Shown one piece after another: positions 25,515 through 33,847 of a stretch of DNA of 64,000 bases. Both the position numbers and the translations under genes were made by a program. The stretch's first letter is position 1. Every line of letters begins with the position of its first letter. The stretch covers positions 186,001 to 250,000 of the forward strand of contig OZ244059.1 of NCBI GenBank assembly GCA_965215385.1, read 5' to 3'. The notes beneath the pieces were generated by a model, which worked only from the letters and a program-made list of their open reading frames with translations, was not told the DNA's origin and searched no databases. Origin of the DNA: JAPORY01 sp965215385. GTDB taxonomy: Bacteria > Pseudomonadota > Alphaproteobacteria > Rhodobacterales > Rhodobacteraceae.

Positions 25515-26638
25515 TCGTACACTCGACGGGGGCGGCTTACGGCTTCTGGCGGATCGCTGTCTAATAGCTCGTGACTCCACGGGGCGATATTCTGTGGACA
25601 TTGGTCGGGTACGGGGCTCGCGAGCCCTAGTTTACGTCGCAAAGTGCTAATCACCACGGGTTTGGGTTGGTAAAATTGCAACTCAGAAACCAGTCGGGCG
25701 GGTTGCAGCAGCTGCTCCAGTTGCTCAGCAGCCGGGTGCCAAGCATAGGTACTTTTGCCGCCACCGGCGGTTTCAGTAATATGTTTCAGCCTTGGCGCTA
25801 AGGCACTATCGTTAACGGCGGCGGACGTGCTGCTCGTGGCCATGTCATTGATCTCTCGGTGGGTAAAGGCTCGGAATACGCGAACGAGCAGTTTATCGGC
25901 CTCACTTTTCGCTGGCGGTTCGTGAATTTGCGGCAGGTCCGCCGTCAGCTTTTCGCGCTCGGTACGGATGGCGTTGGCGGGCGTGAGACTGCCGCTCTTG
26001 AAAACTTCGGCGAAGGCGGGAGCAATTCTTTTTTGGCGATCGGCGGGAGACATGTCCATGAAGACACTGTCTTCATAGAGAATGATTTTCGCGGCCAGCA
26101 TTTCGGTTGGCGTCGGGTCGGCATATTTCTGTAGGGCTTTCGCGACAAACTCGTTGACAGTGTTATTATACCATTCTTTGACGATCTGATGGGAAAACGG
26201 TAACGGGTGGCCGTACTGACGCCCCGAAACCACTCGCACGAATGTATCCTCCTTGAGGGTGTGGTAATTCTCGCCCCGAGGATCTTTGGTGACGGCCATG
26301 CGGGCAACGATGAGTTTCGCTTGGTACGCCACTCGCGATTGCGCTAGGATCTTCGCATTCCGGTAGATCGCCTTCTCCACAGCCCGTTTTTCCATCGGCG
26401 TCGAATTGTCGTAACGTTCGAACCGTGATCGCGCGAGGACAAAGAGGGTGCTTTGTAAATCGTCGTTATTATGGACGGGATGATTGGCGTCGATCCGTTC
26501 GGAGATTGCGACCGCGGCGGCGAGCGCGAAGTCATGGTATTCTTGGTCTCGCGAAGGGGCCGAGACCGGATCGGGAACCTTATCGGCTGGTGCCGGCTTC
26601 GCGATGGTGCCGTTCTCGGTTTTGGCGGCCGCCGGCAC
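25451..26638 (-). CDS. Conjugation-island protein of unknown function
   Basis: A 395-residue, mostly hydrophilic protein with no domain I recognise. The N-terminal 30 residues are low-complexity (Ala, Pro and Lys rich), the middle (about 30-260) is predicted helical with many charged residues (MEKRAVEKAIYRNAKILAQS), and the C-terminus is Arg- and Pro-rich. It starts with a GTG at 26638, directly abutting the ardC stop (TAA then GTG), so the two genes are probably translationally coupled. Its place between ArdC and TraF suggests a role in establishment or transfer of the element. Confidence 0.65.
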   Translation of the reverse strand: MPAAAKTENGTIAKPAPADKVPDPVSAPSRDQEYHDFALAAAVAISERIDANHPVHNNDDLQSTLFVLARSRFERYDNSTPMEKRAVEKAIYRNAKILAQSRVAYQAKLIVARMAVTKDPRGENYHTLKEDTFVRVVSGRQYGHPLPFSHQIVKEWYNNTVNEFVAKALQKYADPTPTEMLAAKIILYEDSVFMDMSPADRQKRIAPAFAEVFKSGSLTPANAIRTEREKLTADLPQIHEPPAKSEADKLLVRVFRAFTHREINDMATSSTSAAVNDSALAPRLKHITETAGGGKSTYAWHPAAEQLEQLLQPARLVSELQFYQPKPVVISTLRRKLGLASPVPDQCPQNIAPWSHELLDSDPPEAVSRPRRVYECWLRLLAHPRTRFETLAWHR

Positions 26639-27637
26639 TTAATCTTTTGCCGCGGCTTTCGGTGGCCTGAGCTTAGCTCTCGTCGATTTGGGCAGCGTTC
26701 CGACCAAGGCATTCTCGGCGGCAATCTTTTTTACAAGTGACGGGGCATAACCAATAACGTGCTGTGATGCCTTGGTGCCGGCGGCCGCGACTTGCTTGAG
26801 AATGTCCTTGTTCTCCGCCAGGCGTTCTAGCCACCCCTTGATGAAAGACGAAGATTGCTCGTAGTCGGGCTGCAAGCCAAGTTGATAGCACAACATGCAA
26901 TTGCCAAACTCCGCGATCACCTCCTCCTTCGCGTACCCCGTCGTGCCCGATCGTCCCATCTGGCGATTACATCGGTCTTTATGGCCGGTCCAATGGATCA
27001 CCTCGTGCGCGAGGGTCGCGTAGAATTGTCCAGCGTCCTCGAAACGCGCTACTGGTGGCATCTCAATCTTGTCGTGAGTGACAGAGTACATTGCCCGGGA
27101 TGCATGGGGTTCGATTATCGCGCCAGTGGCGGCGAAGAATTGCTCTAACTTGGGGTCTTTCTGGGGGCCGAATTCCTTCATAAACTTCGGGATCGTATAG
27201 AAGTGTTCCGGGAGCCCGTCGATTTGATGCACATTAAACACCGTCCACCATTGGCCTCCCCAAGCTGGAATGGTGTTTTTCCCACCCGCGGTTTTGGTGG
27301 TCTCCTCTGCGGTCGCTTCATCTTCCTCCTCAGTGGTTAGGTAGATGCGAATCTTAGTACCGCGCTCACCCTTGCGGACGAACCCGCCATGTTTTTTCGC
27401 CTGTTGGTAGGTCATCCAATAGGGATACTCGTACCCCTTGGCGTGCGCCGCGGTGAGCAGTGAGATTACGTTAATGCCTTGGTAAGGAATCCCGTTATGC
27501 CGGAGTGGCATGCTTGTAACCGGGCTGTCTTTGGACCATGGCAGTTGCCACGGTGGCAGATCATCCTCTAAACATTCCTTAACCCGGTCGAGAATGATGT
27601 CGTAGGGATCAAGTTGCAAAGACCGTTGTGTTGCCAT
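26639..27637 (-). CDS. ardC: ArdC-type antirestriction protein
   Basis: A 332-residue protein with the ArdC plan: an N-terminal ssDNA-binding domain (about residues 8-125; LPPWQLPWS, NGIPYQGINVISL, YWMTYQQAKKHGGFVRKGE) and a C-terminal zincin-like metallopeptidase domain (LAHEVIHWTGH with HExxH, then EEVIAEFGNCML supplying the third ligand). ArdC proteins protect incoming plasmid or ICE DNA from host restriction during conjugation. An acidic insert (EEEDEATAEE) lies between the domains. The ATG at 27637 has GAGGTC upstream. It sits 10 bases downstream of the next upstream gene, as part of the minus-strand operon. Confidence 0.9.
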   Translation of the reverse strand: MATQRSLQLDPYDIILDRVKECLEDDLPPWQLPWSKDSPVTSMPLRHNGIPYQGINVISLLTAAHAKGYEYPYWMTYQQAKKHGGFVRKGERGTKIRIYLTTEEEDEATAEETTKTAGGKNTIPAWGGQWWTVFNVHQIDGLPEHFYTIPKFMKEFGPQKDPKLEQFFAATGAIIEPHASRAMYSVTHDKIEMPPVARFEDAGQFYATLAHEVIHWTGHKDRCNRQMGRSGTTGYAKEEVIAEFGNCMLCYQLGLQPDYEQSSSFIKGWLERLAENKDILKQVAAAGTKASQHVIGYAPSLVKKIAAENALVGTLPKSTRAKLRPPKAAAKD

Positions 27638-27646
27638 GGGGTGACC

Positions 27647-28072
27647 TCACGCGCTGGTTAGGATTGTTTTGCGGTCGGCAAACATGATCGGGATCACGGA
27701 ATCAGGGCAGGCGGCAAAGCGGCGTTGAATATCCGCGTCGTTGAGCTCATCCTCGGATAAGCCGAATGACCAATCGCGACGCTGGAAGATAATCGCGCTC
27801 CCATCTTCGAATTCCCAGCGGACAATATAAATGGGGTTGCCAGCAAGTGGAGTGTCCCGAGTATCTTTGACCACAATGTCAAAACAGTTCTCGAGGGTAG
27901 CGTGTTCCGTGAAGTTAAAGTCGTCGTCCATGGGCGGGCCCGCAGCTCCCTCAGTGGGGAAGGCGATGCGTAAGTCGCCCTCGGCCCAGAAACTTTCATC
28001 ATGGTCGTTCTCTTGGTGCGGCTCACCTTCGCGCAAGCCACGGCATTGTGCAAAATGTTCGGCTCTGGTCAT
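27647..28072 (-). CDS. Small acidic island protein, function unknown
   Basis: A 141-residue acidic protein without a domain I recognise. Its central part looks like a small beta-rich fold (ENCFDIVVKDTRDTPLAGNP, YIVRWEFEDGSAIIFQRRDW). The start at the ATG at 28072 is supported by AAGGAGATTTTTG just upstream. It is the first gene of the minus-strand run to ArdC, TraF and the TraD-like protein. A role as an antirestriction helper is possible from position only. Confidence 0.65.
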   Translation of the reverse strand: MTRAEHFAQCRGLREGEPHQENDHDESFWAEGDLRIAFPTEGAAGPPMDDDFNFTEHATLENCFDIVVKDTRDTPLAGNPIYIVRWEFEDGSAIIFQRRDWSFGLSEDELNDADIQRRFAACPDSVIPIMFADRKTILTSA

Positions 28073-28188
28073 CAAAAATCTCCTTCGGTTGGTGTTGCGT
28101 GGCGGCTCTCACCATTTCATACTCGCAGCCGAGTGCCACCGTTGCTATGAGGATTAGTAACTGCTCCTTGCAATCTCTTCTAATTGCT

Positions 28189-28194
28189 TATAAT
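28189..28194 (+). promoter_or_regulatory. Candidate -10 box of tnpA
   Basis: A perfect TATAAT lies 9 bases before the tnpA ATG, with a TTGCAA 15 bases further upstream as a weak -35. If used, transcription would start at or very near the ATG, giving a leaderless or near-leaderless mRNA, which fits the lack of an SD. Confidence 0.35.
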
Positions 28195-28202
28195 GTGACC
28201 TG

Positions 28203-28811
28203 ATGTCGGCAATAATGGTGAAGATCGGCACGGCGGCAGAGATGGTGGGAACCGCGCCGCAAGCGATGCGGAAGTGGGAAGCGACTGGTGAACTGCTTCC
28301 GGCTCGAAAGACAAGGGGCGGGACCCGCGACGACGCGGTTGATGATCTTCTCAAGCGCGGCGATGTAGATGCCCCGACGGTTTGCTATGCGCGTGTTTCT
28401 TCCTTTGACCAGAAAGACGATCGGAAGCGTCAGGTTGACATGCGGGACGCCTCTTCCGTGGCCAAAGGGCGGTGCTTTGCGGTCATCAGTGATCTAGGAA
28501 GCGGAATGAACTACCGAAAGAAGGGCCTCAAGCGGTTGCTCGACCTGATCCGGCGCCGGCAGGTGCGACGTTTAGTTTTGACCCACAAGGATAGGCTACG
28601 GCACTTTGGTGCGGAACTGGTATTCACACTTTGCGAAGTGCTAGGGATTGAGCTCGTGATCATCAACCGTGGTTCAGAGCCGACATTTGAAGAAGAGTTA
28701 GCGCCGGATGTATTGGAAATCATCACCGTGTTTAGTGCCCGACTATATGGTGCCCGTTCCAAGAGGCACAAACTGATTAAGGCGGCATTGAGTGACGCTT
28801 CTGGCTCATAA
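28203..28811 (+). CDS. tnpA: IS607-family serine recombinase TnpA
   Basis: A 202-residue transposase of the IS607 type, with its DNA-binding domain at the N-terminus (MerR-like, IGTAAEMVGTAPQAMRKWEA) ahead of the serine recombinase domain (YARVSS with the nucleophile serine, LTHKDRLRHFGAELV with the catalytic arginine, and GARSKRHKLIKAAL). It catalyses excision and insertion through a serine-linked synapse without strong target specificity. It overlaps tnpB by 20 bases. No SD is seen; an ATG at 28215 is a possible alternative. Confidence 0.92.
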   Translation: MSAIMVKIGTAAEMVGTAPQAMRKWEATGELLPARKTRGGTRDDAVDDLLKRGDVDAPTVCYARVSSFDQKDDRKRQVDMRDASSVAKGRCFAVISDLGSGMNYRKKGLKRLLDLIRRRQVRRLVLTHKDRLRHFGAELVFTLCEVLGIELVIINRGSEPTFEEELAPDVLEIITVFSARLYGARSKRHKLIKAALSDASGS

Positions 28812-29961
28812 GGTGCAGCTATATCCGACGGATGAACCGGCTGATTATTGCAATCGTGCCGGCGGCTCGTGTCGCCAGGCCTACAACCATTTATTGGCAC
28901 ACTTCACACAAGATGGGGTGAAGGGGTCGAAGAAGGTCGCGACTCAATACTACCTGGAACAGTTGCGCCCCGCCTTTCCATGGTATGGAGAGGGGTCTTC
29001 GCGTTTGACCCGCAACGCGATTGCCGATCTAGATACTGCTTGCAAGCAATTTTTCCGACGGGTAAAGGCCGGACAGCAACCGGGTTTCCCCCGCTGCAAG
29101 CGTCAGGGGAAGAGCAGCGAGAGTTTTGCCGGGCGCGAAAAACCCAAGTTTGATGTTACGGGTCACGCGTTGCGGATCGAACGCTGTCCCGGGCGTCTTC
29201 GTATGCGGCAAGAACGCCGGTTTACGGGAACCTTGTGTCAAGTCACGATGAGCCGCAAGGCCGGAAAATACTATGCGTCGATTTTAATTGACACCAAAGA
29301 TGACGATACGAAGCACTCTGACCGCCAACCGATCACGGTTGGTGTGGATAGGGGGGTCAAGAAATTGGCTGTCTTGTCCACGGGCAAACGGTTTCCCGCC
29401 AACCAAAAACTCACGGCCAATATCCGCCGTTTACAGCGGCGATGTCGGCGATTATCGAACAAGCCAAAGGGCTCTAATCGGGCAGTAAAAGCCAAGCTGT
29501 CCCTTGCTCGTGCGCACAAGAGAATTGCCGATCAGAGACGTGCGGTTCTGCATGCATTATCCGATGATCTCACGCGTCGTTACGACACGATTGTGATCGA
29601 AAATCTGAACGTGCAAAGGATGGTGAGGAACCGTTGTCTCTCGTGCGCCATCAGTGATGCGGGTTTGGGCACACTGGTGCGACAATTGCGGTATAAAGCC
29701 AAGCTACGCGGTTGCACGATCATCAAGGCAGACAGGTTCTTTCCGTCTTCCAAGCTTTGTTCAACGTGCGGTGCCTATAACGGCGATTTAACGCTTGGAG
29801 ATCGGGAAGGGCGGGGTGTCGAATGTCACACTCTGCATGATCTCAACGCTAGCCGCAATCTTCGCAATTACCGACTGCACACGCTCACGGCGGTCGTTAA
29901 ACGCACCCAAGAGAGCGATAAGACGGGAGCACAAGCCCCCGCACGCTTGATGACGGTGTGA
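28792..29961 (+). CDS. tnpB: TnpB RNA-guided nuclease (Cas12-like), second zinc knuckle degenerate
   Basis: A 389-residue TnpB, the RNA-guided DNA endonuclease carried by IS200/IS605 and IS607 elements. The RuvC residues are visible: Asp in VGVDRGVKKLAVLSTG, Glu in IVIENLNVQRM, Asp in HDLNASRNL. The zinc ribbon normally has two CxxC pairs. Here the first is intact (LCSTCGAYNG) but the second reads ECHTLHDLNA, with one Cys where CxxCG plus a spacer is expected, which suggests a short deletion. The start is a GTG at 28792 overlapping tnpA. In relatives the guide (omega) RNA comes from the 3' end of tnpB and the element boundary, here about 29.9-30.0 kb. Whether it still cleaves DNA is uncertain. 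Confidence 0.9.
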   Translation: MTLLAHKVQLYPTDEPADYCNRAGGSCRQAYNHLLAHFTQDGVKGSKKVATQYYLEQLRPAFPWYGEGSSRLTRNAIADLDTACKQFFRRVKAGQQPGFPRCKRQGKSSESFAGREKPKFDVTGHALRIERCPGRLRMRQERRFTGTLCQVTMSRKAGKYYASILIDTKDDDTKHSDRQPITVGVDRGVKKLAVLSTGKRFPANQKLTANIRRLQRRCRRLSNKPKGSNRAVKAKLSLARAHKRIADQRRAVLHALSDDLTRRYDTIVIENLNVQRMVRNRCLSCAISDAGLGTLVRQLRYKAKLRGCTIIKADRFFPSSKLCSTCGAYNGDLTLGDREGRGVECHTLHDLNASRNLRNYRLHTLTAVVKRTQESDKTGAQAPARLMTV

Positions 29962-30224
29962 AGAAGTGAGATTTAACAACACTATGTCGATTAGATCAAA
30001 TTTTAATGAGCGGCAACAAAGGGGTTGAACTCAATGTTCGCATATACAGATCGCTCCTCCGCAAAATTTGCGGTAACAACCTAACGTGCCCTGCGATCAC
30101 ATTGAGTTTGCCAACCGGTACCGAGTCGTTGTTGCTACAATTTCGGGAAGAATCACTGACTTGCGTCTTCGTTGTCGGATCATTGTTTGAAACCCACCCC
30201 ATAAATTTTTGAGGCGTGATGTAG

Positions 30225-31316
30225 ATGTCATTCACTATTGCAGAAATAGCGCGTGAAATAGGAGCCTCTGCGGTCGGAGATCTGACCCTAAAGGTGTCCT
30301 CGGTCGCAGAACCTGCCGCCGCTAGGGACGATCAACTCGCGATTGCGACAACGGCGAAGTTTGTTGAACAAATTGTGGTTGGAAACGCGCAAGCAGCTTT
30401 GTTGGAGAGTGACACCGACTGGAAATCTCTCGGCCTCAAAGCCGCGATCCTTCCACAGCGCCCACGCTATGCGTTGGCTGGCATCACGAAACATTTTGAT
30501 CACGGACAACAACTAGCGGAAGGAGTCCATCAAACAGCACTCATAGACCCAACAGCACAAATCGATCCATCGGTCAGTATCGGCGCCTATAGCGTGATTG
30601 GTAGCGCGGTAACAATTGGTCGAAATTCAGTAATTGGCCCGTTTTGCATGATCGGTGCCCACGTGACTTTGGGCCCAGAATGTTATCTGCGTGATCACGT
30701 CAGCATCGGCGCACGGGTTACGATTGGTGCGCGGTTTATTGCGCAACCAGGCGTACGAGTTGGCGGTGACGGCTTCTCTTATGTAACGCCAAGTATTTCG
30801 GGCATCGAGAATGTGCGAAAGACCCTTGGCCATCGGTGCGATGCCGCCGCACAGGAGTACGTCCGCATACATTCGTTAGGCGCGGTGTGGATTGGAGATG
30901 ATGTCGAAATGGGGGCGAACTCGACTATTGATAACGGGACGATTCGAGATACGCAGATCGGTGACGGTTGCAAGTTCGATAACTTAACCCACGTCGGTCA
31001 TAATGTTGTCATGGGACAAAACTGTTTGGTTTCGGGTCAGTCCGGAATCGCCGGTTCAGCAGTTATCGGCAAAAATGTTGTGTTAGGGGGCCAAACAGGC
31101 GTCTCGGACAATATATTTGTTGGCGATAGCGTTGTCGTCGGCGGCGGCTCAAAAATTTTATCCAATGTGCCCACTGGCAAGGTGGTACTTGGCTATCCGG
31201 CAATAAAAATGGATCAACAGATTGAGTGTTACAAAGCAATTCGTCGTCTCCCACGTTTTATGCGAGAGTTTGCGGTATTTCGGAAGAATCTTCTCGCTGC
31301 TAACTCGAAGAATTGA
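30225..31316 (+). CDS. lpxD: UDP-3-O-acylglucosamine N-acyltransferase LpxD
   Basis: A 363-residue enzyme adding the second acyl chain to UDP-3-O-acylglucosamine in lipid A synthesis, using acyl-ACP. An N-terminal uridine-binding domain (residues 1-100) precedes a left-handed beta-helix of hexapeptide repeats (about 105-320; IDPSVSIGAYSVIGSAVTIG) and a C-terminal helix (RRLPRFMREFAVFRKNL). The catalytic His is in NLTHVGHNVVMGQN. It starts at the ATG at 30225 behind GAGG. It leads an operon with an acyl carrier protein and a ketosynthase instead of the usual bamA-lpxD-fabZ-lpxA context, so it may be a specialised acyltransferase set. Confidence 0.93.
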   Translation: MSFTIAEIAREIGASAVGDLTLKVSSVAEPAAARDDQLAIATTAKFVEQIVVGNAQAALLESDTDWKSLGLKAAILPQRPRYALAGITKHFDHGQQLAEGVHQTALIDPTAQIDPSVSIGAYSVIGSAVTIGRNSVIGPFCMIGAHVTLGPECYLRDHVSIGARVTIGARFIAQPGVRVGGDGFSYVTPSISGIENVRKTLGHRCDAAAQEYVRIHSLGAVWIGDDVEMGANSTIDNGTIRDTQIGDGCKFDNLTHVGHNVVMGQNCLVSGQSGIAGSAVIGKNVVLGGQTGVSDNIFVGDSVVVGGGSKILSNVPTGKVVLGYPAIKMDQQIECYKAIRRLPRFMREFAVFRKNLLAANSKN

Positions 31317-31348
31317 CATTTTGCGCAAATGTTTCAGGATACTAGCCA

Positions 31349-31600
31349 ATGAGTGTCGAACAGCGGGTAATTGGAATTATTGCTGAGCAAGCCCTACTGT
31401 CCCCGTCGGATATCTCGCTTGACAGCACCTTAGATGAATTAGGCATTGATAGTCTCGGTATTGTCGAAAGCCTGTTCGCAATTGAGGAGGCGTTCGATAT
31501 TTCGGTGCCCTTTAATGCCAATCGTCCTGAGGAGAGCGACTTCGATATTTCGAGTGTATCAGCAATCATTGAGGGAATCGAAAAGTTGATCAATGAATGA
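31349..31600 (+). CDS. Acyl carrier protein
   Basis: An 83-residue ACP with the phosphopantetheine attachment motif ELGIDSLGIVE (Ser35) and the standard four-helix acidic composition. It lies 33 bases after lpxD and just before a ketosynthase, so it is likely a dedicated carrier for the acyl chain used by this lpxD or made by this ketosynthase, rather than the housekeeping AcpP. Comparable dedicated carriers (AcpXL) supply unusual long-chain acyl groups to lipid A in rhizobia. That parallel is inference. Confidence 0.9.
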   Translation: MSVEQRVIGIIAEQALLSPSDISLDSTLDELGIDSLGIVESLFAIEEAFDISVPFNANRPEESDFDISSVSAIIEGIEKLINE

Positions 31601-31693
31601 ATCCGTCGACAGCGTGCCTACGCCGGAAACTCGGCTTGCTCGTGATCCGCTAGCGCACGGCGAACCAATCCGCCTTTACCGACGCCAGAATTC

Positions 31694-32902
31694 ATGAAGC
31701 AAGTCGTCATCACTGGTGCTGGCACTATCAATGCGATGGGGCACTCTGTTCCCGAGACGCTTCGTTCGATGCGCGAAGGCCAGTGCCACATTGGCCAGTT
31801 GGACATTCGGGATGTCGAACGTCTTGATATTCAGATCGGCGGACAAGTGCAGGGTTTCGACGCTGAGGGGCGCTTTAACCGACAACAAATTTCACTCTAT
31901 GATCGCTTTACACAGTTTACCTTGGTAGCGGCGCGAGAAGCTATCACGCAGTCAGGTTTGGAGTTTTCTGGCGAGTTGGCAGCAAGGTCCGGGGTCGTCC
32001 TCGGAACCGCTGGTGGTGGGGTGTCAACGTGGGATGATAACTATCGTTTAGTTTACGAAGAGCGAAAAAGTCGCGTTCACCCTTTTGTAGTTCCAAAATT
32101 GATGAACAATGCGGCAGCGTCACATGTCTCCATGGAATGGAATCTAAAGGGACCTTCCTTCACCGTTGCTACCGCTTGCGCGTCTTCCAATCACGCTATG
32201 GCGCAGGCCTTTACGATGGTTCAATCAGGCGTTTCGCCAGCTATGATCACGGGCGGCAGCGAAAGTATGCTATGCTTTGGCGGGGTTAAAGCTTGGGAGG
32301 GATTGCGGGTGATGTCGCGCGATGCCTGCCGACCGTTTTCGGCAAACCGCAATGGCATGGTGCAGGGCGAGGGCGCTGGTATTTTTGTTCTTGAAGAACT
32401 TCATCACGCAAAGTCGCGTGGGGCCGATATTCTCGCGGAAGTAGTTGGGATCGGGATGTCGTCAGATGCCGCGGATATTGTAATGCCATCGAAGCAGGGT
32501 GCTGCTCGTGCAATCGCACAAGCACTCAAAAATTCAAGATTAGATCGAGGCGAAGTTGGCTATATCAACGCGCATGGGACCGGTACTGTGGCGAATGATA
32601 AGACCGAATGCGCCGCAGTCGCTGATGTTTTTGGTCCCCATGCGGACCAACTCATGATTTCCTCCACCAAGTCGATGCACGGTCATCTTATCGGCGGCAC
32701 CGGTGCCGTTGAACTGCTAGCGTGCATTATGGCGTTACGTGAAGGGGTGATCGCGCCCACGGTCGGATACGAAGAGCCTGATCCAGAATGTGCACTCGAT
32801 GTCGTGCCCAACGAAGCACGCGACGCAAAGGTGAATGTCACCCTATCAAACGCCTTTGCCTTCGGTGGCATGAATGCCGTACTCGCGCTGCGGAAGGTCT
32901 GA
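31694..32902 (+). CDS. Beta-ketoacyl-ACP synthase II-type (FabF-like)
   Basis: A 402-residue condensing enzyme that elongates acyl-ACP with malonyl-ACP. The thiolase-fold triad is complete: Cys in TATACASSNHAMA-like TACASS, His in NAHGTGTVANDK and His in SMHGHLIGGTGAVE. GGSESMLCFGGVKAWEGL and the C-terminal LSNAFAFGGMNAVLAL are family landmarks. The ATG at 31694 follows the ACP by about 90 bases. In this operon it would extend or prime a special acyl chain on the neighbouring ACP. It may belong to a lineage separate from housekeeping fabF, since no fabD/G/H genes are nearby. Confidence 0.92.
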   Translation: MKQVVITGAGTINAMGHSVPETLRSMREGQCHIGQLDIRDVERLDIQIGGQVQGFDAEGRFNRQQISLYDRFTQFTLVAAREAITQSGLEFSGELAARSGVVLGTAGGGVSTWDDNYRLVYEERKSRVHPFVVPKLMNNAAASHVSMEWNLKGPSFTVATACASSNHAMAQAFTMVQSGVSPAMITGGSESMLCFGGVKAWEGLRVMSRDACRPFSANRNGMVQGEGAGIFVLEELHHAKSRGADILAEVVGIGMSSDAADIVMPSKQGAARAIAQALKNSRLDRGEVGYINAHGTGTVANDKTECAAVADVFGPHADQLMISSTKSMHGHLIGGTGAVELLACIMALREGVIAPTVGYEEPDPECALDVVPNEARDAKVNVTLSNAFAFGGMNAVLALRKV

Positions 32903-32986
32903 ACTGTCGCACACATGTTGCAATTATTGCGTAGAAACAGTTTCAGCGTTGTTACGCTGGCTTGTTGAATAGCGTTGATCTGATTG

Positions 32987-33586
32987 CTAATTTGCCGCAA
33001 CGATATCGACGGCTTCATAGGCGGGAATAAAGCCACTCAACGATAGATTTAAGGTGATGACACGGTCCGGTGCGGCGGCCGGGACGAGTTGTACCGTCGC
33101 GGTCAACCCATTCTTCAGGCCGGTAATATCGGTTTCATTGAATCCAATCTGTGCAACGCAGCCTTGCTGGTGACAAAACGAGTAATTATAGCGCCGGCCA
33201 ACAGCACCATCGACAGAAATTAGGAGTTGCGCGGTTAATAACGTTTCCAACGGTACTACCACGTTGGCGGCGGCGAGTGCCTCATTGCCACCTGAGAGTC
33301 GAAACATTGAAAACTCGGCGACCGGATTAGCGTTCTGATCGGTTAAGACTTGTACTATTGAGCAAGGATCCTTTTCAGCGTCAGTTCGAACGCACACTAA
33401 GTCCCAAGCCCCAAACTTCTCTTTGACGTATCGTTGGCCAACCCTTGGTGTGTCTGCGGATTCTCCCATGTCAAGTCGCTCAAGCGGATTGGCAGCCTCT
33501 GCCGAGCCAGCCGTATCCTGCGCCTTGGTGATCGAACCGAGCGCAAAGTTCAAGATGGTGAGTAAAATGAGGATATTCTTGCCCAT
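32987..33586 (-). CDS. Invasion-associated locus B (IalB) family protein
   Basis: A 199-residue exported protein of the IalB family. A signal peptide (ILILLTILNFALGSITKAQ) is followed by VKEKFGAWDLVCVRTDAEKD, DPCSIVQVLTD, VVVPLETLLTAQLLISVDG, YSFCHQQGCVAQIGF and the C-terminal block LNLSLSGF. Two conserved Cys pairs fit a disulfide-stabilised periplasmic fold. IalB was named from Bartonella, where it contributes to erythrocyte invasion, but the family is widespread in free-living alphaproteobacteria, so no virulence role is implied. It is convergent with the ketosynthase. ATG at 33586. Confidence 0.9.
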   Translation of the reverse strand: MGKNILILLTILNFALGSITKAQDTAGSAEAANPLERLDMGESADTPRVGQRYVKEKFGAWDLVCVRTDAEKDPCSIVQVLTDQNANPVAEFSMFRLSGGNEALAAANVVVPLETLLTAQLLISVDGAVGRRYNYSFCHQQGCVAQIGFNETDITGLKNGLTATVQLVPAAAPDRVITLNLSLSGFIPAYEAVDIVAAN

Positions 33587-33847
33587 GCTGCTCTCAATTT
33601 AACTGATTTTCTGCCCTAAAACTGCGGTACTTTTTTCTAAGCACATATGATCTCTGCGAAGTCCCACTCAATAGGTCCTGAGTCAAGACCATTGATCGCC
33701 GATCAATATATTCTCCCAAGCGACCTTGCCAGCAAACTAGTTCACACGACCCCCAAGCTAATCCCATACGAAACGAGGGCAATGCAAGTTTATGTCGGCT
33801 GCAATCGTTGAACGGCAAAAAGAGTCGTGCTGATGAGACGACTACCA

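Larger units (their letters stand above)
28150..29990 (+). mobile_element. IS607-type element (tnpA serine recombinase plus tnpB)
   Basis: The element contains overlapping tnpA and tnpB genes in the standard IS607 order. IS607 elements have no long terminal inverted repeats and leave no target duplication, so I give approximate ends. The left end lies between the SD of the 28072 gene and tnpA, the right end shortly after tnpB. It marks the right side of the 16-30 kb island, next to lpxD. Confidence 0.7.

Noticed and set aside
26639..27637. ArdC as a toxin metallopeptidase
   Set aside because: The HExxH alone could suggest a toxin, but the ssDNA-binding N-terminal half and the operon context fit ArdC.
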